Position numbers and translations under genes: made by a program
NCBI GenBank assembly: GCA_949710005.1
Contig: OX453274.1
Span: forward strand, 11,226,668 to 11,290,667
Direction of reading: 5' to 3'
Origin: Ricordea florida
Taxonomy: Eukaryota; Cnidaria; Anthozoa; Corallimorpharia; Ricordeidae
DNA length: 64,000 nucleotides
The notes under the pieces: generated by a model
What the model was told of the DNA's origin: nothing
Seen by the model: the letters and a program-made list of their open reading frames with translations, nothing else
The model's database searches: none
Shown: positions 1 to 13,700 of the stretch, one piece after another
How positions within the stretch are numbered: the stretch's first letter is position 1
Layout: every line of letters starts with the position of its first letter

Positions 1-91
1 ACACACATCCCTCTGATGTCCGTGATTGATACTCACTTTAAAACAAATCAAATAAATCTTGAATGAGATACAAATAAATTTCATTACTAAA

Positions 92-570
92 CAACAGCTA
101 GCCACAAACAAACGAAGAAATCCTTCGATTTGAGAGAAGAGAAGAGAAGAGACGAGACCGCTCCCAAAGAAGATGACAGAGAATATCCCTTGTATATACA
201 CCACAACAGGTGCCGTTACCTAGGACTGATAATCCTTTCAAAAGAAGCAATTCAATTCCTAATAAGTAGCTAACCACGTACAAACGGTAGGTACGTGGTG
301 TAAGCATCGTGTATGGCTATGGAGAGCAATGTATGCCATATATTCACTAACGGGGAACCACTATATGATGCTTACACCACGTACCTACCGTACAAACCAA
401 GAAAATCCTCTGTACATTCTCAGAGATATGAATATCCCTTGTATATACACCACAACAGGTGCCGTTAATTAGGACTGATAATCCCTTCAAAAGAAGCAAT
501 TCAATTCCTAATCAGTAGCTAACCATGTACAAACCGAAAAATTCCTCTGTACATTCTAAGAGATATGACA
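92..570. repeat. Tandem array of a ~140-bp repeat
   Basis: Two long copies (about 181-286 plus 390-425, and 428-545) share GAATATCCCTTGTATATACA, the AGGTGCCGTTA block and the AGCTAACCA.GTACAAAC block. Weaker partial copies lie before and after. The first full copy is interrupted by the 103-bp element at 287-389. I recognise no coding capacity. Confidence 0.7.
287..389. mobile_element. 103-bp MITE with 8-bp target duplication (hAT-like)
   Basis: Perfect 23-bp terminal inverted repeats (left end GGTAGGTACGTGG) are flanked by GTACAAAC at 279-286 and 390-397. The neighbouring tandem copy shows the uninterrupted GTACAAAC near 528-535, an internal empty site. An 8-bp duplication is typical of hAT transposases, although the ends are not the usual CAG. 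Confidence 0.8.
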
Positions 571-1210
571 GAAAATATCTCTCAGATGCACAATGGCAAT
601 TTCCCACGTGTACCCGCCAGAAACGTGTTTGCTCCTTTGGCATATAACAAATCCTTTATTGCCCAGCGGTTTTTTGGTCGAATGCCTGGATATTGCCCTC
701 GCTCTTGCCTGCATGTTAAACACCTCAACTGCGTCGCGATCCAAAAAAACGCAAACATAAACTCGGCTAAAATGCTGCCAACTTGACCGCATGTTAAGGG
801 CAAATTTATAACATCGCCAAAATGTAAAGATTGAAAGGCAACACTCGTGAAAGTCCATTAATTCTAGATGTAACAGAAGTACCAACAGGAAAACGTTTCC
901 TAGTGGATTTATTCCTAAGTGTACGCGCGACCTCAAGTTCTGAAAAAACTGTAATTCACGTCAATGACAAGATCAGCGAAATTGCATTCATTTTCTACAC
1001 TAGGGTCAAGAATCCAGTGTAAAGTTTATGCAGACTCCTATCGTTCGTTGGACTGAAAAAACTCAATGGGACTCAAAGTCACACACCTAGCACTGTGTCC
1101 AGCTTGTTGTCTGCAAAAGCCTTAATGAGTGCTGGAACAAAACACAAACTACATGAGTAAATTTACAACATCAACTGTTAACGACCTTGTTAAAAAGTGA
1201 TAAGACAGAC
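571..1210. other. Stretch without a recognised gene
   Basis: Only short overlapping ORFs occur on both strands and none resembles a known family. The right part would be 3'UTR of the mosaic gene if the terminal exon at 1233-1211 is real. Confidence 0.4.
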
Positions 1211-1233
1211 CTAGCAAGCAAAAGGGGCACCTC
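1211..1233 (-). CDS. Candidate terminal exon of the mosaic gene
   Basis: A strong acceptor (ATTATTTTTTTCCAG) lies just upstream. Reading in phase 1 from exon 10 gives GGAPFAC followed by TAG at 1213-1211. An AATAAA signal on the minus strand at about 911-906 would give a 3'UTR of about 300 nt. The evidence is signal-based only; the gene could continue past the window instead. Confidence 0.4.
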
Positions 1234-2213
1234 CTGGAAAAAAATAATTGGTTAATATTAAGTTTCTAATAACCTGTGTCCTGTAGTAGTCATTTATAGT
1301 CGTTAGTAGTGATTTAGTACTAAATCTAACCAACAACGAGGCTGTATTTGCTCATTCAATGTTCTTTTGGGTGCACTGCGAATAATCAGTACCTGCTTCG
1401 CTGTGGTCAGAGGAGTTAGAGATCAGTGGACACACAGGGCAACACTGTCCTTTGATGTAGAGGGGTTCTCGACAATCTGGATGTCGGCACACTGTTGCCA
1501 AGCACTCTGCTATACCATTACGACAAACACACACCGTGCAGTCATTTGGTTCCCACGACTCTCCCTCACCATAGAACTTGTTACTCGGAGAGTCATGGCA
1601 CTTCACTGAAACACAAAGAGCAAAAAATAGGCAAGCATCGCATGTATGTGGCTACTGCATTTATTAAGTTTATTCGGACCTTTTTGCCATACCTATCGCC
1701 TTTCCTCGATTTCATGACTTTTACATACCCACAATTCTTCGCGTTGCGGGAATTGTATTGTGCTATGTGATTGGCTAAATAATAGGCACGCGCTGATTGG
1801 CTCCTTCACTCACTCAATCACTCGTGTTTCTTTTGACGTATTGGCTCCTGCATTATTTCATATGCAGCAGCCAAAAAACAAAACCCTTGGTGTATGACTT
1901 AATAACAATAAAAAAACAAGGCGTACATAAAAGCTGGAAGATACGGCGTAACTGGGTTCAAAGGAAGGCAAAAAAGGAGAAGAGTTTGAGTGCCAGGTAT
2001 TCGAGCCCCAAGCGTGAGGGCGAGCAGCGCGAGGGTGAGCAGCGCGAGGGCGAGCAGCGCGAGGGCGAGCAGCGCGAGGGCGAGCAGCGCGAGGGCGGGC
2101 AGCGCGAGGGCGGGCGGCACGAGGGCCACGCGCCCCAACTCTTCACGCTTGAAGTCTTCCTTTTCACGCTAGCTATGAAGGCTTCGCTATGGGCATTTCC
2201 TTACTCACAAGAA

Positions 2214-2245
<32 letters not shown>

Positions 2246-4721
2246 TGATGATAATATTGATGATGATGATAATGATATAAGACAGCACAGACGATCAATC
2301 TTCAAACAAGCCGTCATCACCTGCAGCTTTGACGATGCAGGCACTGCAATAACTGTGAATAATTGTCTCATTATCTACAACCGAGACTAAAAAGATAACC
2401 ACACCGTTACCAAAAGCAATCAAAGAACTGCTAAAAACAAAGAAGGTCGAAAATATGCTAAAGAAGCAGAACAGCAGTCCTGGCTGGGAGCCTACGCCAC
2501 CAAACAACTCCAAGATAAACAAATGCCACCTACAGCCAATCAGAGCCTAAAGAAATGGAAAATATCGCCGACATCCTATACAGCGTAAACAGGAGCATAC
2601 GCCAACAACTTTTACCAACCAAATCCTATCAGCGAAATAAAGCACAATTGAAGATTACTGACACCAAATGCAGAAAGTGTGGCACCGCTACAGAGTCAAC
2701 CACTCATGTACTGTGTGCTTGCCCAAAGATCGCACAAAGTCTCTATAAAGCAAGGCATGACGGATCGTTAAGACCTACCTATCACTGCCTACCAGAAAAG
2801 TACAACTTTCAGGAGAGCGACAATGAAAAACCGTGGTACCAACAAAAGACCCGTGTCCGCAAGTTACGTAACAAAACTGAAAACAAAAATGAAATCTTCT
2901 ATAATAATGATAATAATCATTAACAATATTAATAATTAATTGACAAGTACTAGTGCGCCACATTTAAGTAACGGTCCGGCTAAGAGGCGCGAAGAAAAAC
3001 AATAACGCTCGGCAATAGTGTCAGTTAATTTTGTGGTGCTAATTGGCGCAAAGAGCAAAAGCCAAATTTGGCCGAAAGACAGAAAACAGGGATATGGAAA
3101 AGACGAGGTCTAAAAATGACGTTTCTTGAATTTTTTTTCATTGTTTTTTTTTTCGGGGTTTTTTGGTATTAGTCAATGAGGTAAGAAGATTTAAATGGAA
3201 TTAACAATTACCTGTTCGCACCTTTTTAATGAGTTTTGCCTTACACCTGCCTACCTTTTAGCCGGACCATTACTTAAACGAGGAAAACTGGCGAGACCCG
3301 AAAACATCGGGCTTGATGCTGACACCACCATACAAGGCCTAGAGTAGGAAGGCAACTACAATTACCTTAGTGTCAATGCAGGAAATGGAATCCAACATGC
3401 AAAGATGAAAGGGAAACTTCGGAAAGAGTACTACCGTAGAACTAGGTTAGTACTCAAATCTGAGCTTAATGCAGTCAATAGAATTGACGCAATCAACACT
3501 TTTGCTGTCCCAGTCGTCACTTACAGTTTCAACATCATAAACTGGAAAATGGAAAAACTTAAGAAATTAGAGAGAAAAACGAGAAAGTTCTTGACGGTGG
3601 TAAAAACGCACCACCCAATAGCTGACGTGGACAGGCAGAAGGGCAGGTGGAAGAGGCCTTGCACAATCAAAAATTATCAACAAAACAGCCACAATTGGCC
3701 TCGATACAGATCCCACCAACACAGACGATCATCTCCTCAAACTAGCAAGGGATCATGACCGTGGCAAGAAAACAATGTCCGTACACCATCAAGCCGCAAA
3801 ATACAGTCGATAAGTCAGCTTACCTTCTGTTGAAGTGGTAGAGAATGAGCCAACCGCAAGCTGAAAGCCAAACACCAAGCTTTGGAATGACTCAAGAAGA
3901 AATAGGAAGAGAAGCCTTTGCATGGTCAAAAACCGAAATGAACGAAGAAGAAGGATGTACCCCGAGATCAAACCCACAATTGGCTTAGAACACCTGGCCT
4001 CAAATGAGAAATAGAAGGTCTTGCTTTCCAAGATCAGTGCATCAAGGCCACCTATTACCGAAACAAGATTTTAAAACATGTCACTGACCCGATGTGCAGA
4101 ATTTGTGGGAAATTCAAGAAACAGTTGACCACCTTGTCTCTGGATGCCATGAACTTGCCAAGAAGGAGTACATAGAAAGACAGAACAAAGCTGCAGTATC
4201 TCTCCACTGTACAATAAGCAAGCATTATGACATCAAAGTGTAAGACAAGCACAACAAACATGAACCAGCTACAGTGACAGAAAACCAGGCAGCGACCATA
4301 CTCTGGGACATGCCAATTCAAAGTGACAAAGAGATAAAGGCAAACAGACCAGACTTGGTGGTGAAAGATAAGAAGAAGAGAACCGGCCTGCTCACTGATA
4401 TTTCTATCCTCACAAAAAGGAACGCCTCTTTTAAAACAGTAGAAAAGCTCTCTAAGTATAAAGATCTTGAGATAGAAATCGAGAAAGCATGGAAAATGAA
4501 AACAACAACTGTGCCAGTGATCATTGGTGCACTTGGGCTTATCAAGAAGGGAACAGAAAGCCACATCAAAAAGGTCACAGGCAATATCAGAATAACAGAG
4601 CGACAGAAGATCGTCAGTAAACCGGCAGACTTATGACTGTCCTTAGCTCATGGATTGAACTCGGCACCATAAATGAAAAGAGCCAGATTTTAAGGACTTA
4701 CATGATAATGACATCATAATG

Positions 4722-4762
<41 letters not shown>

Positions 4763-7700
4763 TTATGCATTTATATTGCGCAGACTTCATGACGCCAGCA
4801 TTACAACAAGTTTGAACAAAATAAAATCTTATTTAAATACAAAATTTCTTAGTAATTGGCATTCAAAATAAGCTAAGATTCCAAAATTGAATAAAAATTG
4901 TAGTGTGAACCAACTAACAATGATTTAACAATAGATTCAAGAATTACAAAAAGCCTCCTTACATAAATGCGTCGTCAATAAAACCTTAAAAGTCTGAGGG
5001 TTGTCCAATACTGCAACAAATTTATGCATTGCATTGTATTGTATTATATGGCCATAACAATAGCTCAACAATGCATTCTAGAACGACACAATACAAAAAA
5101 ATGCATTTTAATATAATGCTGTGCACAAATTGGTCAGAGTATTGGACAAGTATGCAAAGTCTCGAGAGTTCTACTTCTTCCAGTGTTACGAGGTAAGAAA
5201 GACAATCAATTCATTGGGTAGTAAGGAGTAACAAAATTCACTGTAATAACAGAATCTCTTACAGTGCGGTGGAACAAGACTTGTGACCTTCTTTGCATGT
5301 AATGGTTAATGGCAAGAGAGCATAAGGGACAGATAGGGACCCTCCCAGTTGAGCCCTTGGGATATGAAAACTTCAGAAACGTTATTTATAGAAACGGAAG
5401 TACGTTTTCAAAGTGGTCCGCATGCCTTACCGAATAGGCCTCTTGCTTGTAAATTCCACCTGAATAATCCATAATTACAGAAACTCATAGCTGCGAGCGG
5501 TCATTAAATACAAATGGCTTGAAGGACCGGGTTACAATGGAGTCATGGGGACTTCTCGGAAAACGGACTTCCGCTTCTATGAATAGTTTTGTTGAAGTTT
5601 CCATATGTCAGCCCACGTGCCGAATGTCCATCTCTGTCCCTGATATTCCCTTGATAAGGGGTGATCTTAATTTAAGAAGAATGCTAATATTTATGACGAG
5701 CAGCGTTTTTGGGAATGGCGGAATGTATAAAGCGACGAAGCTTACCAATAGACGCCAGTGGCTTTGGAGATGGAGAAGCATTTGTATCAATTGTAGGATG
5801 ACTTTGCTCTGTAAAGAGAAACGGAACGAACATAATCCCAGCAGCTTTGGAAATTTTACAATGCTACGCCTCGGATAATTTTCAACAAAACCTAAGTGAG
5901 ACGAAACAAGGAAACTTTCGCGTGATGACCTCTTAAATGATTAACATTCAAAGGCGTAAGCACGTCAGTATGTAACGATCCTAAGGTTGTTAGTAATTGG
6001 TCAATTTCACTTTGTAGGATGTATACAGTGGACGTAGCCTGCTGAGACGGCGTAGGTAATGTTTTCATTGTAAAGCAAATCTGGGCTCGAAATTGTGGAC
6101 GCCATATTAGTTGCGCCCACGCTAGGTCAGCGCCAGGTAGAAAAACGAGAGGGAAGATGAAGATCCTCAGTACCCTCGCGTCGTCTGCTGCATGCGTCAG
6201 TGGCGAACAAACCCGGAACCCTGGCTTTCTACCCTTAAATACACCATCTAACGCCTTCTAAGAGTCTATAAGAAAAGCACAGCAGTGTTTGATTTCATTT
6301 CATTTGCCCAATTATGTCCACCACTAAGCACCAACATGACAAGTAAGGGACCTTTGATCTTTTACGAGGGGGGGGGGGGGTGGTGTGATTCGGGAAGAAC
6401 CATTTAAGAGTTGCATGACCCCACATCGGCTTTCCAATTTTTTTCACCCCCCCCCCCCCCCTTGAAGCAGCAATTTCATTGATGTGTTCCTGTTTAAACA
6501 TTATGCCATTTCAAAGTATTGCAAAAATATTTCAGGTGACCCCCCCCCCTTTCCCTATTTTTTCAGGGTATGGCCCTCCCTCGAAACCCGTTTTTTTTTT
6601 TCACATGCCCCCCCCCCAATCCCACCAGCACCCCCTTCCTCGTAAGAAGTGAACGGTCCCTAAGGTGAGGTTTTACTTGTCTATCATAACCTGAAACCTC
6701 TTACTTGAGCTGTCCTCAGAAACAACGAAATCATTGCACATGTCTTTTTTGCAACACTCCATAGTATTTTGCCGAGTTTGGTCCTGATTCTGACCACACT
6801 GACTCAGATATTCCTCTGACTTGTAGAAGCATCCTTTGGTCATTCCGCCCTCCTTGACATCACGATTGATAACAGAAAAGCACCCAACGGAGGTAGAGCA
6901 TCTATCTTGGACCCAGCACTGTGTGCAGCGACAGAAGAACGTGTTGGCTGGCAGAGAAAAAGGAAATAAACGATTCATACACGTACAGCTCAAAATTAAA
7001 GCGCCCATGCACAACTTCGGGCCCAGCGGAAAAAGGCTGATGATATCGACAAAACTACTGACGGGGGAAAATCAGTTTAATGCTCAGCTTATTTGGAAAA
7101 AAAAGTTCATAAATTCGTCCGCAGTTAAATGCAAACTCAAGCGACAGCAAGTTCTATTTGGAAAAATGGTGATATATTGCGCCCTTTGCACTAGTCCATC
7201 CCTGCTTCCTCATCGTCCCGAAAGAAACTTTTCCCGTGTTATAGAAGCCGATAAAACAAGTAACAAAAACTCAGCCAAGAACAACTATCTTATAATAACG
7301 AGCGCGGGCGACCAAAAGAGGCCTCAATTTTTCTTTACAAGCACACATGCGGGAATTCTGCAGTTCTAGCTGCAACTGTCAGTGTTAGATCAGTCTACCA
7401 GATGCTGAACTTCACCAGACATTCAGTTACTATCAAAGTTAAGTGACATGTGTAATGTAAACGGGTGGGATCACATTTGTAACACAATATTCACTTGATT
7501 CTGATTATGCTTACGTTGTCAAAGCGTAAACAATACTGATCAGTTCTTTCAGATATTGTGGGGATAGTTTCTAACGAAACTGGTGCTGCGTCGGTGGGGA
7601 ATTGAGACACAAGAAATTGGGATAATCAAACGAATTGGTTAAGTAAGTTATACCACCGTAAAGTAAAAGGGAGGTGCTGACGTTTCGAGCGTTAGCCCTT

Positions 7701-10700
7701 CGTCATTCGCTCCGCTCGAAACGTCAGCACGTCTCTTTTATCTTGCGGTGGTATAACTTACTTTATCGATTCGTTTGATTATCCCAATTTCTTGTAGTTC
7801 TTTTCAGAACCGAGTACATCTGTTCGCTTAAACTCAACAAACAACGACAGACTGCTTCCTTCATAACAGTTACAGTTGTATGCACTGGACGTAAATAAGC
7901 TAAAGGCCTGTTAAAGAATCGACGACTATACAACAAATCAGCCATTTTGCGGTCATGTTTACGTCGCTACTAGCAGGATAACGGACAAACAATTCTGAGC
8001 GATATTTATACAGAATTCCAGTTCAACTTAAGCAGGAATGCTGCCCCGATAAGCCAGATAACTCTCCCCAAGTTAACCTGGGTTAACAAATTTTAAACTT
8101 ATTTCTTCAAAACTTCAACCAACCGTCTAAATAGGGAAGGAGAAGATGTTGTAGCCACTCGAGAGGGCGATGTGTCTAGTCTCCGCCGGTAGAGTATCCT
8201 TGGCAGACGAGAGAACTATGCTAAATCACCATTAGACTTGACACAATAAGAGGAAAAAGAAGCGCAACCGATCGTAATTTCTTAGACTCATAAATTTTTC
8301 TTTTTGCATGAGCTTAAAATTGAACCTTGTGCGACAGTTGCCAGGGGTGACGCAGTTAAAGCAAGACAGGTACTGCGTGAGGGTTAAAGTGACGGAGGGA
8401 ATATATCGCGGTAACAAACTCCCGTGATATTGTGTACGTACAACCGTTGTTTTAACCGTTCAAGCTACAGGTGGGTGAACAAGGGCTCAAGGAGCGGGTT
8501 TGGTATCTCATAGCTAAACAGAATACGTCTTACAGGAACGAAGAGGTGTGGAACGGGCAAATGACGAGTCAGTGGACATGGACGGAACAACCGTAGATGG
8601 AGCTGAATGGCAATGCAGCTAAGGCAGCATTTAAGTGGATCCCTTAGGTCAAGGGCAATCGAAAGAAAGGGGCCTCCGGCTTAAACATGATTCACTTGGT
8701 AGAAGTACAGGACAAAGGGTTAATGTGAATAGCAGTTTGGAAACTAGCTCAGAGGAGGATTCGACATAACATTGCCTTGGCAGAGATCTCATGTATATCT
8801 CCACCACGAATCCCACTGTATGTGATTGTTTCCCTTTACAGGCAGAGATCTCATGTATATACCCACCACGAGTCCCCTGTACGTAATTGAATGGTACGTT
8901 GAAGCAATAGAGCGTTTTCACATGACGTCACATCAGCCATATTGGTGTTCCAAAACAATGAAACGGCGGCCATGTTGGTGTTCCTAACTAATCCTCTGGG
9001 AGTTGAACTCTTTTCTTATGTAAAAACTTTCTTTTGTTCCAAAACATTTGCATGGCTGCTGGCCACGTGAGTGAAAACGCTCTATTGAATAGTGCATTGA
9101 ATAATTAAACATGTCTTACGTAGTTGGGGACTCGTGGTGGGCAAATACATGCGATCTTTGCCATTGCCTTCGCAACCTACCCCCACCCCCTTGGTAGGCA
9201 CTAAAACACATTACGGTCAACGAAACAACAATTCACTGAGATATTAACAGGTGTTACTATGTGGCTGGTTCGCGGGCGGGCAAGATGAGACGGATCCAGA
9301 GTTCTGACTGGCTAGCCGAGCCGGCAAAGATGTGCCTATCTTGCCCGCCCGGGATATCCCGCGTTGTCTTGTCCCGGTCATATCAAAAATTCTTCACTGG
9401 CCAAGCTTGTTCGATCAAGATGGCTGGATATTGACTTCGTTCTTTCTTAGCGTTTTGATTGACATCGACTACGTTCTCGGTCAATAAAAATACAAAAATC
9501 AAAGTAGGACTATGGTGAACTCGTGGATATGTTTACAAAACAGAGAAAAAAGAAATAATTTAAAAATTAATGAGGTGTTTTTTCAGAGTTGTGATTGAAT
9601 GAACTTGAAGATAATTTTAATAATCTATAATCACAACATAAAAGTGACCAGGGAGCTGAGTAGCTTTTTGAAATAAACATACAGTGAGTACATGACGCCA
9701 ATCATTTGACTACACTAGGCATCAGTTATAAGGCAGGTGGCAAGCATACAGTTGTTAAAAAATTTGATAGCTTAACATAAGGGTACAGGATTAAATGGCA
9801 CCGAAACCAAATGTAGTTCTGGTATCCTGCTGCTCACTGTCTGTGTGTTCAAAGTAACAGGGTCCTTCTGAATAAGGTCTGAATTTTGTTGCCATGACAT
9901 TGTCAATTTTATCATCATTATAGTTTTTGTTGTCTACAAGTCTATTCAATGTATGCAACAGAAATATCCACCTTGATTCTGCAGCTGATAATGAACAAAA
10001 CCATGTAGGATAGCCCAGCTGATGTGATGATCTTAAAATCCTTAAGACTCTCAATCCTTTATCAAGTTGAATTAGTTTATTTACCGTACCATCTCATTTT
10101 AGGTTATCAGTGGTATATATATTCAGGGTTGCACTTAAAAAAAATCAGACTTGCCATCATTAATACAGCAATACATCTTTGTTTTTATCCTTATAACTTC
10201 TTGTTTTTACAATGTAAATATGATGAGTCACACAACAATAAGCAAAACAGGTAAGCCTATTTTTCCAACATGTCTACTTCAACACAATCTAGTTCACTTC
10301 AAGGTAAATTCGGAAATCAATAGACAGAAAACGTTTCATTGTAACGGCTTGTGGTGTATTGTATATAATATAACGCTTAATACATTTTCTACATGACTTA
10401 CTCTTTTCGAACCCTGGTTCTCCGTCACGGCATGCGCCTCTATATTTAATGGTAAGCGTTGACATACTTCTTGACCGTCCCAATACTTTTCCAACTCCAT
10501 TCCTGTTAGTACTAACACTTAAATCAGTAGAAAAGTCCTCCATGCGATGTTTGTTATCCAGGTTGGCCGCAGAAGTTCTTCGGTTTCACATCATGGATTC
10601 GTCAATTTATTCTGTTTTCAGTAGTGGTTTCGTTCAATAACGAGTACTCATTTCGCTCAAATAAATTCTCATTCAAGTGCTAATTTCGCTCTATGAGTTC

Positions 10701-13700
10701 TCATCAAAGCTTACTATATTAGCAAGAGATTTTCTCATCTTCAGATCACTTTCGAGCCAACTGAAATTCATATACTGCTTGTAATCTTGGGGGCGGTCGA
10801 TGGCGGTCGATGTCGGAAAAGCGAATAGTTATCATCTGTTCACGTTTAGCGCCTGGCCGAGTAAAAGGCTCATGAAATTCAGTATCCAAGTTGGTCATTG
10901 TCCTAACTGGAAACATTTAAACTCCTTTTGATTTTAGTAAGACTGCTAATGAGGCCCTGTTAGTGAGGTTGTTTATGTCGCGCGTCTGAGTTTCAAACCT
11001 TTTCACGTCGCAATTTCGGAAGGTCGAAGGTCGCTGTCGTAATTTCCCGTGAGCGGCTCGTCGTTCGTCGCCATTTCAGGTCCTTTATGTCGCCGTTTCA
11101 AGGCCACGTCGCTTGTCGAAATTTACCCCTAACAGGGCCTCGCTAATCGTCCTCTTAAGCTACAAAATCATTACAAACTCTGGCAACGGTACGATACACT
11201 TTCAGCGTGAACTTTCATCAACAGACTTCCGTGACTTCGGTCACGACAATTGTCGTCTTCATATCGGTGCCCCCGAGTTCTATCCGACTAATTACGAAGT
11301 GTGTCTACACTGGAGTGAGTGAGTGAGTGAGTGAGTGAGTGAGTGAGTGAGTGAGTGAGTGAGTGAGTGAGTGAGTGAGTGAGTGACAATTTGCATATCG
11401 GAGTCCCCACAAAAACTCGCAAATACGCTTCGCGTATCCACGAGTTAATAACTCGGCCAGTATGTTGCCTCTTGACCTCACGCTTGGTAAATAACGCGTG
11501 TTTATTTTTTTTTCTCAAGTATCTGAGCGGGCCGGAATCCTAAATCCTCGAATTTGATTGGCTAATCACACGCGCGTAACCGGTCCAGCCCACGGGCCGG
11601 ATTTTTTCCCCGCTGTAGCGATTTCGGCTCGTTAAAAATATTAATGTTACAAAAAAGCAAATAAGTTATTTACCGAGCTAGGTCGGTCCGTATGGGAAAA
11701 AAAAACTGTGCACTTGGACTCGGGTACAGTTTTTCCCATACGGAACTCCCACCCGGTAAATAACGTATATATCGTCAATGAAGGGGCATGGATGCATGCT
11801 TATCTCCCCTGTAGATCAATTTATATTGAAAGCAGCAAACGTAGCAGAGTAGCGATGGTTTATTGCACTGAATTATAAGCAGAACTTTAAAATAAAACGA
11901 CCAAACACGGTTTGAACACACATAATCAGCATGATTTCTATTTCATGACTCCCAAAGTCCTAGACTTAAAATAATGTCGTAGCATGGCAGAGAGAAATTC
12001 TCCAACTTTACTATAGAATAAGGTAGTTTTGAACGGTCACCAGACTGAAAAATGTTGATGACATTTTGCTGTCATAGTTTAGGCAAGTTTATGGTCACAC
12101 GGCAGACTTAAAATGATCGTACAGTTCACCCACATACTACATCGATTGACTCGGGCAACATTAGCGATACAAAACTATCAGTTGCCTCTCTAAAACAGCA
12201 AAAAAATTCATATGTTACTGGCCGTTGTTCGCTGCTGCATTTCAGTATTGTATTAACCACAGGAAGACAAGCGTCTGTAATGAGAGCTCCAAAAATTGTG
12301 CTTAAAAACGTTTTTTAATACAAAATATGATATATCGCCTTTAATTAAAAATGCTTAAGGCATACATTACCAACTAGCTCTAGACAAATTGCCAAATGAG
12401 AAAAAAGAAAGCTGATATTATTAAAAATAAAGGCGCGATTACATCCCATCTCCAATGGTCGCTATTAATAACCAAACCCTTTACCAGGAAAGAGCTGCAA
12501 ATTGCTATAAAACGCTATGCCCTGCGGGCCGTCTTACTGTAGTTTAATAGTTTTAAATCTGACAAGTAAAACCAGCTATTGTGCATACATGTACATAGAT
12601 ATGAGGTTTAATATATATACTCAGGTGATAACACAAAATCGCGCGCTCTGATTAGTTCGCTATCTCGGATTATTTAGCAATTGATCAGCTCGACGAACAA
12701 AGTGGCTGCCAGTCGTTCGCGCTTTTGATGAAATAGAATTTTTTCGTGTTGTACAACGTTTTTTTTTTCTTTTCTTTTTTGAAATAATCACCTGTGTATT
12801 GATACTAAAACAATTATTCCCCTCAGGCTTAGTGATTATCGGTGAATATTCAGCTTGACTTCGTCTCGGTTAATATCCACCCATAATCACTTCGCCTTTG
12901 GCGAATAATTGTTAAATATTCCAACTGAGCTGTTATCGAACACACAATCTGAGCCTTCGCAGTCGGCAAACCAGATAGTTAATTAAAGTAGACAGCTAGG
13001 TTAGCATACATTAAGTGCTGATTTGGGAAGATTTCGGAACATTTGGTAACAGCGTCTTACGTGAGATCATTGGATCCTTACCACGAGATTTGACAAAAAT
13101 GATCAAGTGAACTGAAAAATGTGTGGCACTTGCGTCGGAAAACAACGGCTAACAGCAGAGGAGACGGACTGACAACTGAAGGCCCATCATCACAACAAAG
13201 TGGAGAACTAATTTCTATCACTTGTATTTTTCAAACTGCACAAGCGAATGCCCTTAACCTAGACACCCTTGCAATTGTCGTAAACATAGTACAGGTATAA
13301 AACCTGCCTATCAATTGTCAGTCCGTCTTCTCTGCTGCTCGTGTCTGGTTTTGCTTTCCGAAGAACGTGCTGCATACTTTTTCAGGTCAACAGATCATTT
13401 TTGTCAGATCGTGTGGTAAGAATTCAACGCTCTCACTGTCGACAGATTCTTCACTCCAGTGATTTTGATAGTATTCCATAACTACGTGTACTTATGTAAT
13501 TCAACTAGTGAAAAAACCGTTAAAACTGTCACAAACGGCTGTTCGCTGTATACCTTGGTTCGCTACGAAAAGGAAAAAAGAAACTGTGTATCTCACCTGA
13601 GTTAACTGAGGCAGCGATGAAAGGAGGCAAACTAGAAACTGACGTGGTTGGGTAAACTGTTGGGGCAAGAAAAGCATATTGCGGCTTAGTTTATATTTAG

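Noticed and set aside
1797-2390. 197-residue plus-strand ORF with Arg/Glu/Gly repeats
   Set aside because: It runs through a 15-bp minisatellite and an AAT microsatellite and shows no family resemblance.
10289-10543. Additional exon of the mosaic gene
   Set aside because: The open frames do not give phase 1 at both splice sites and no domain is visible.
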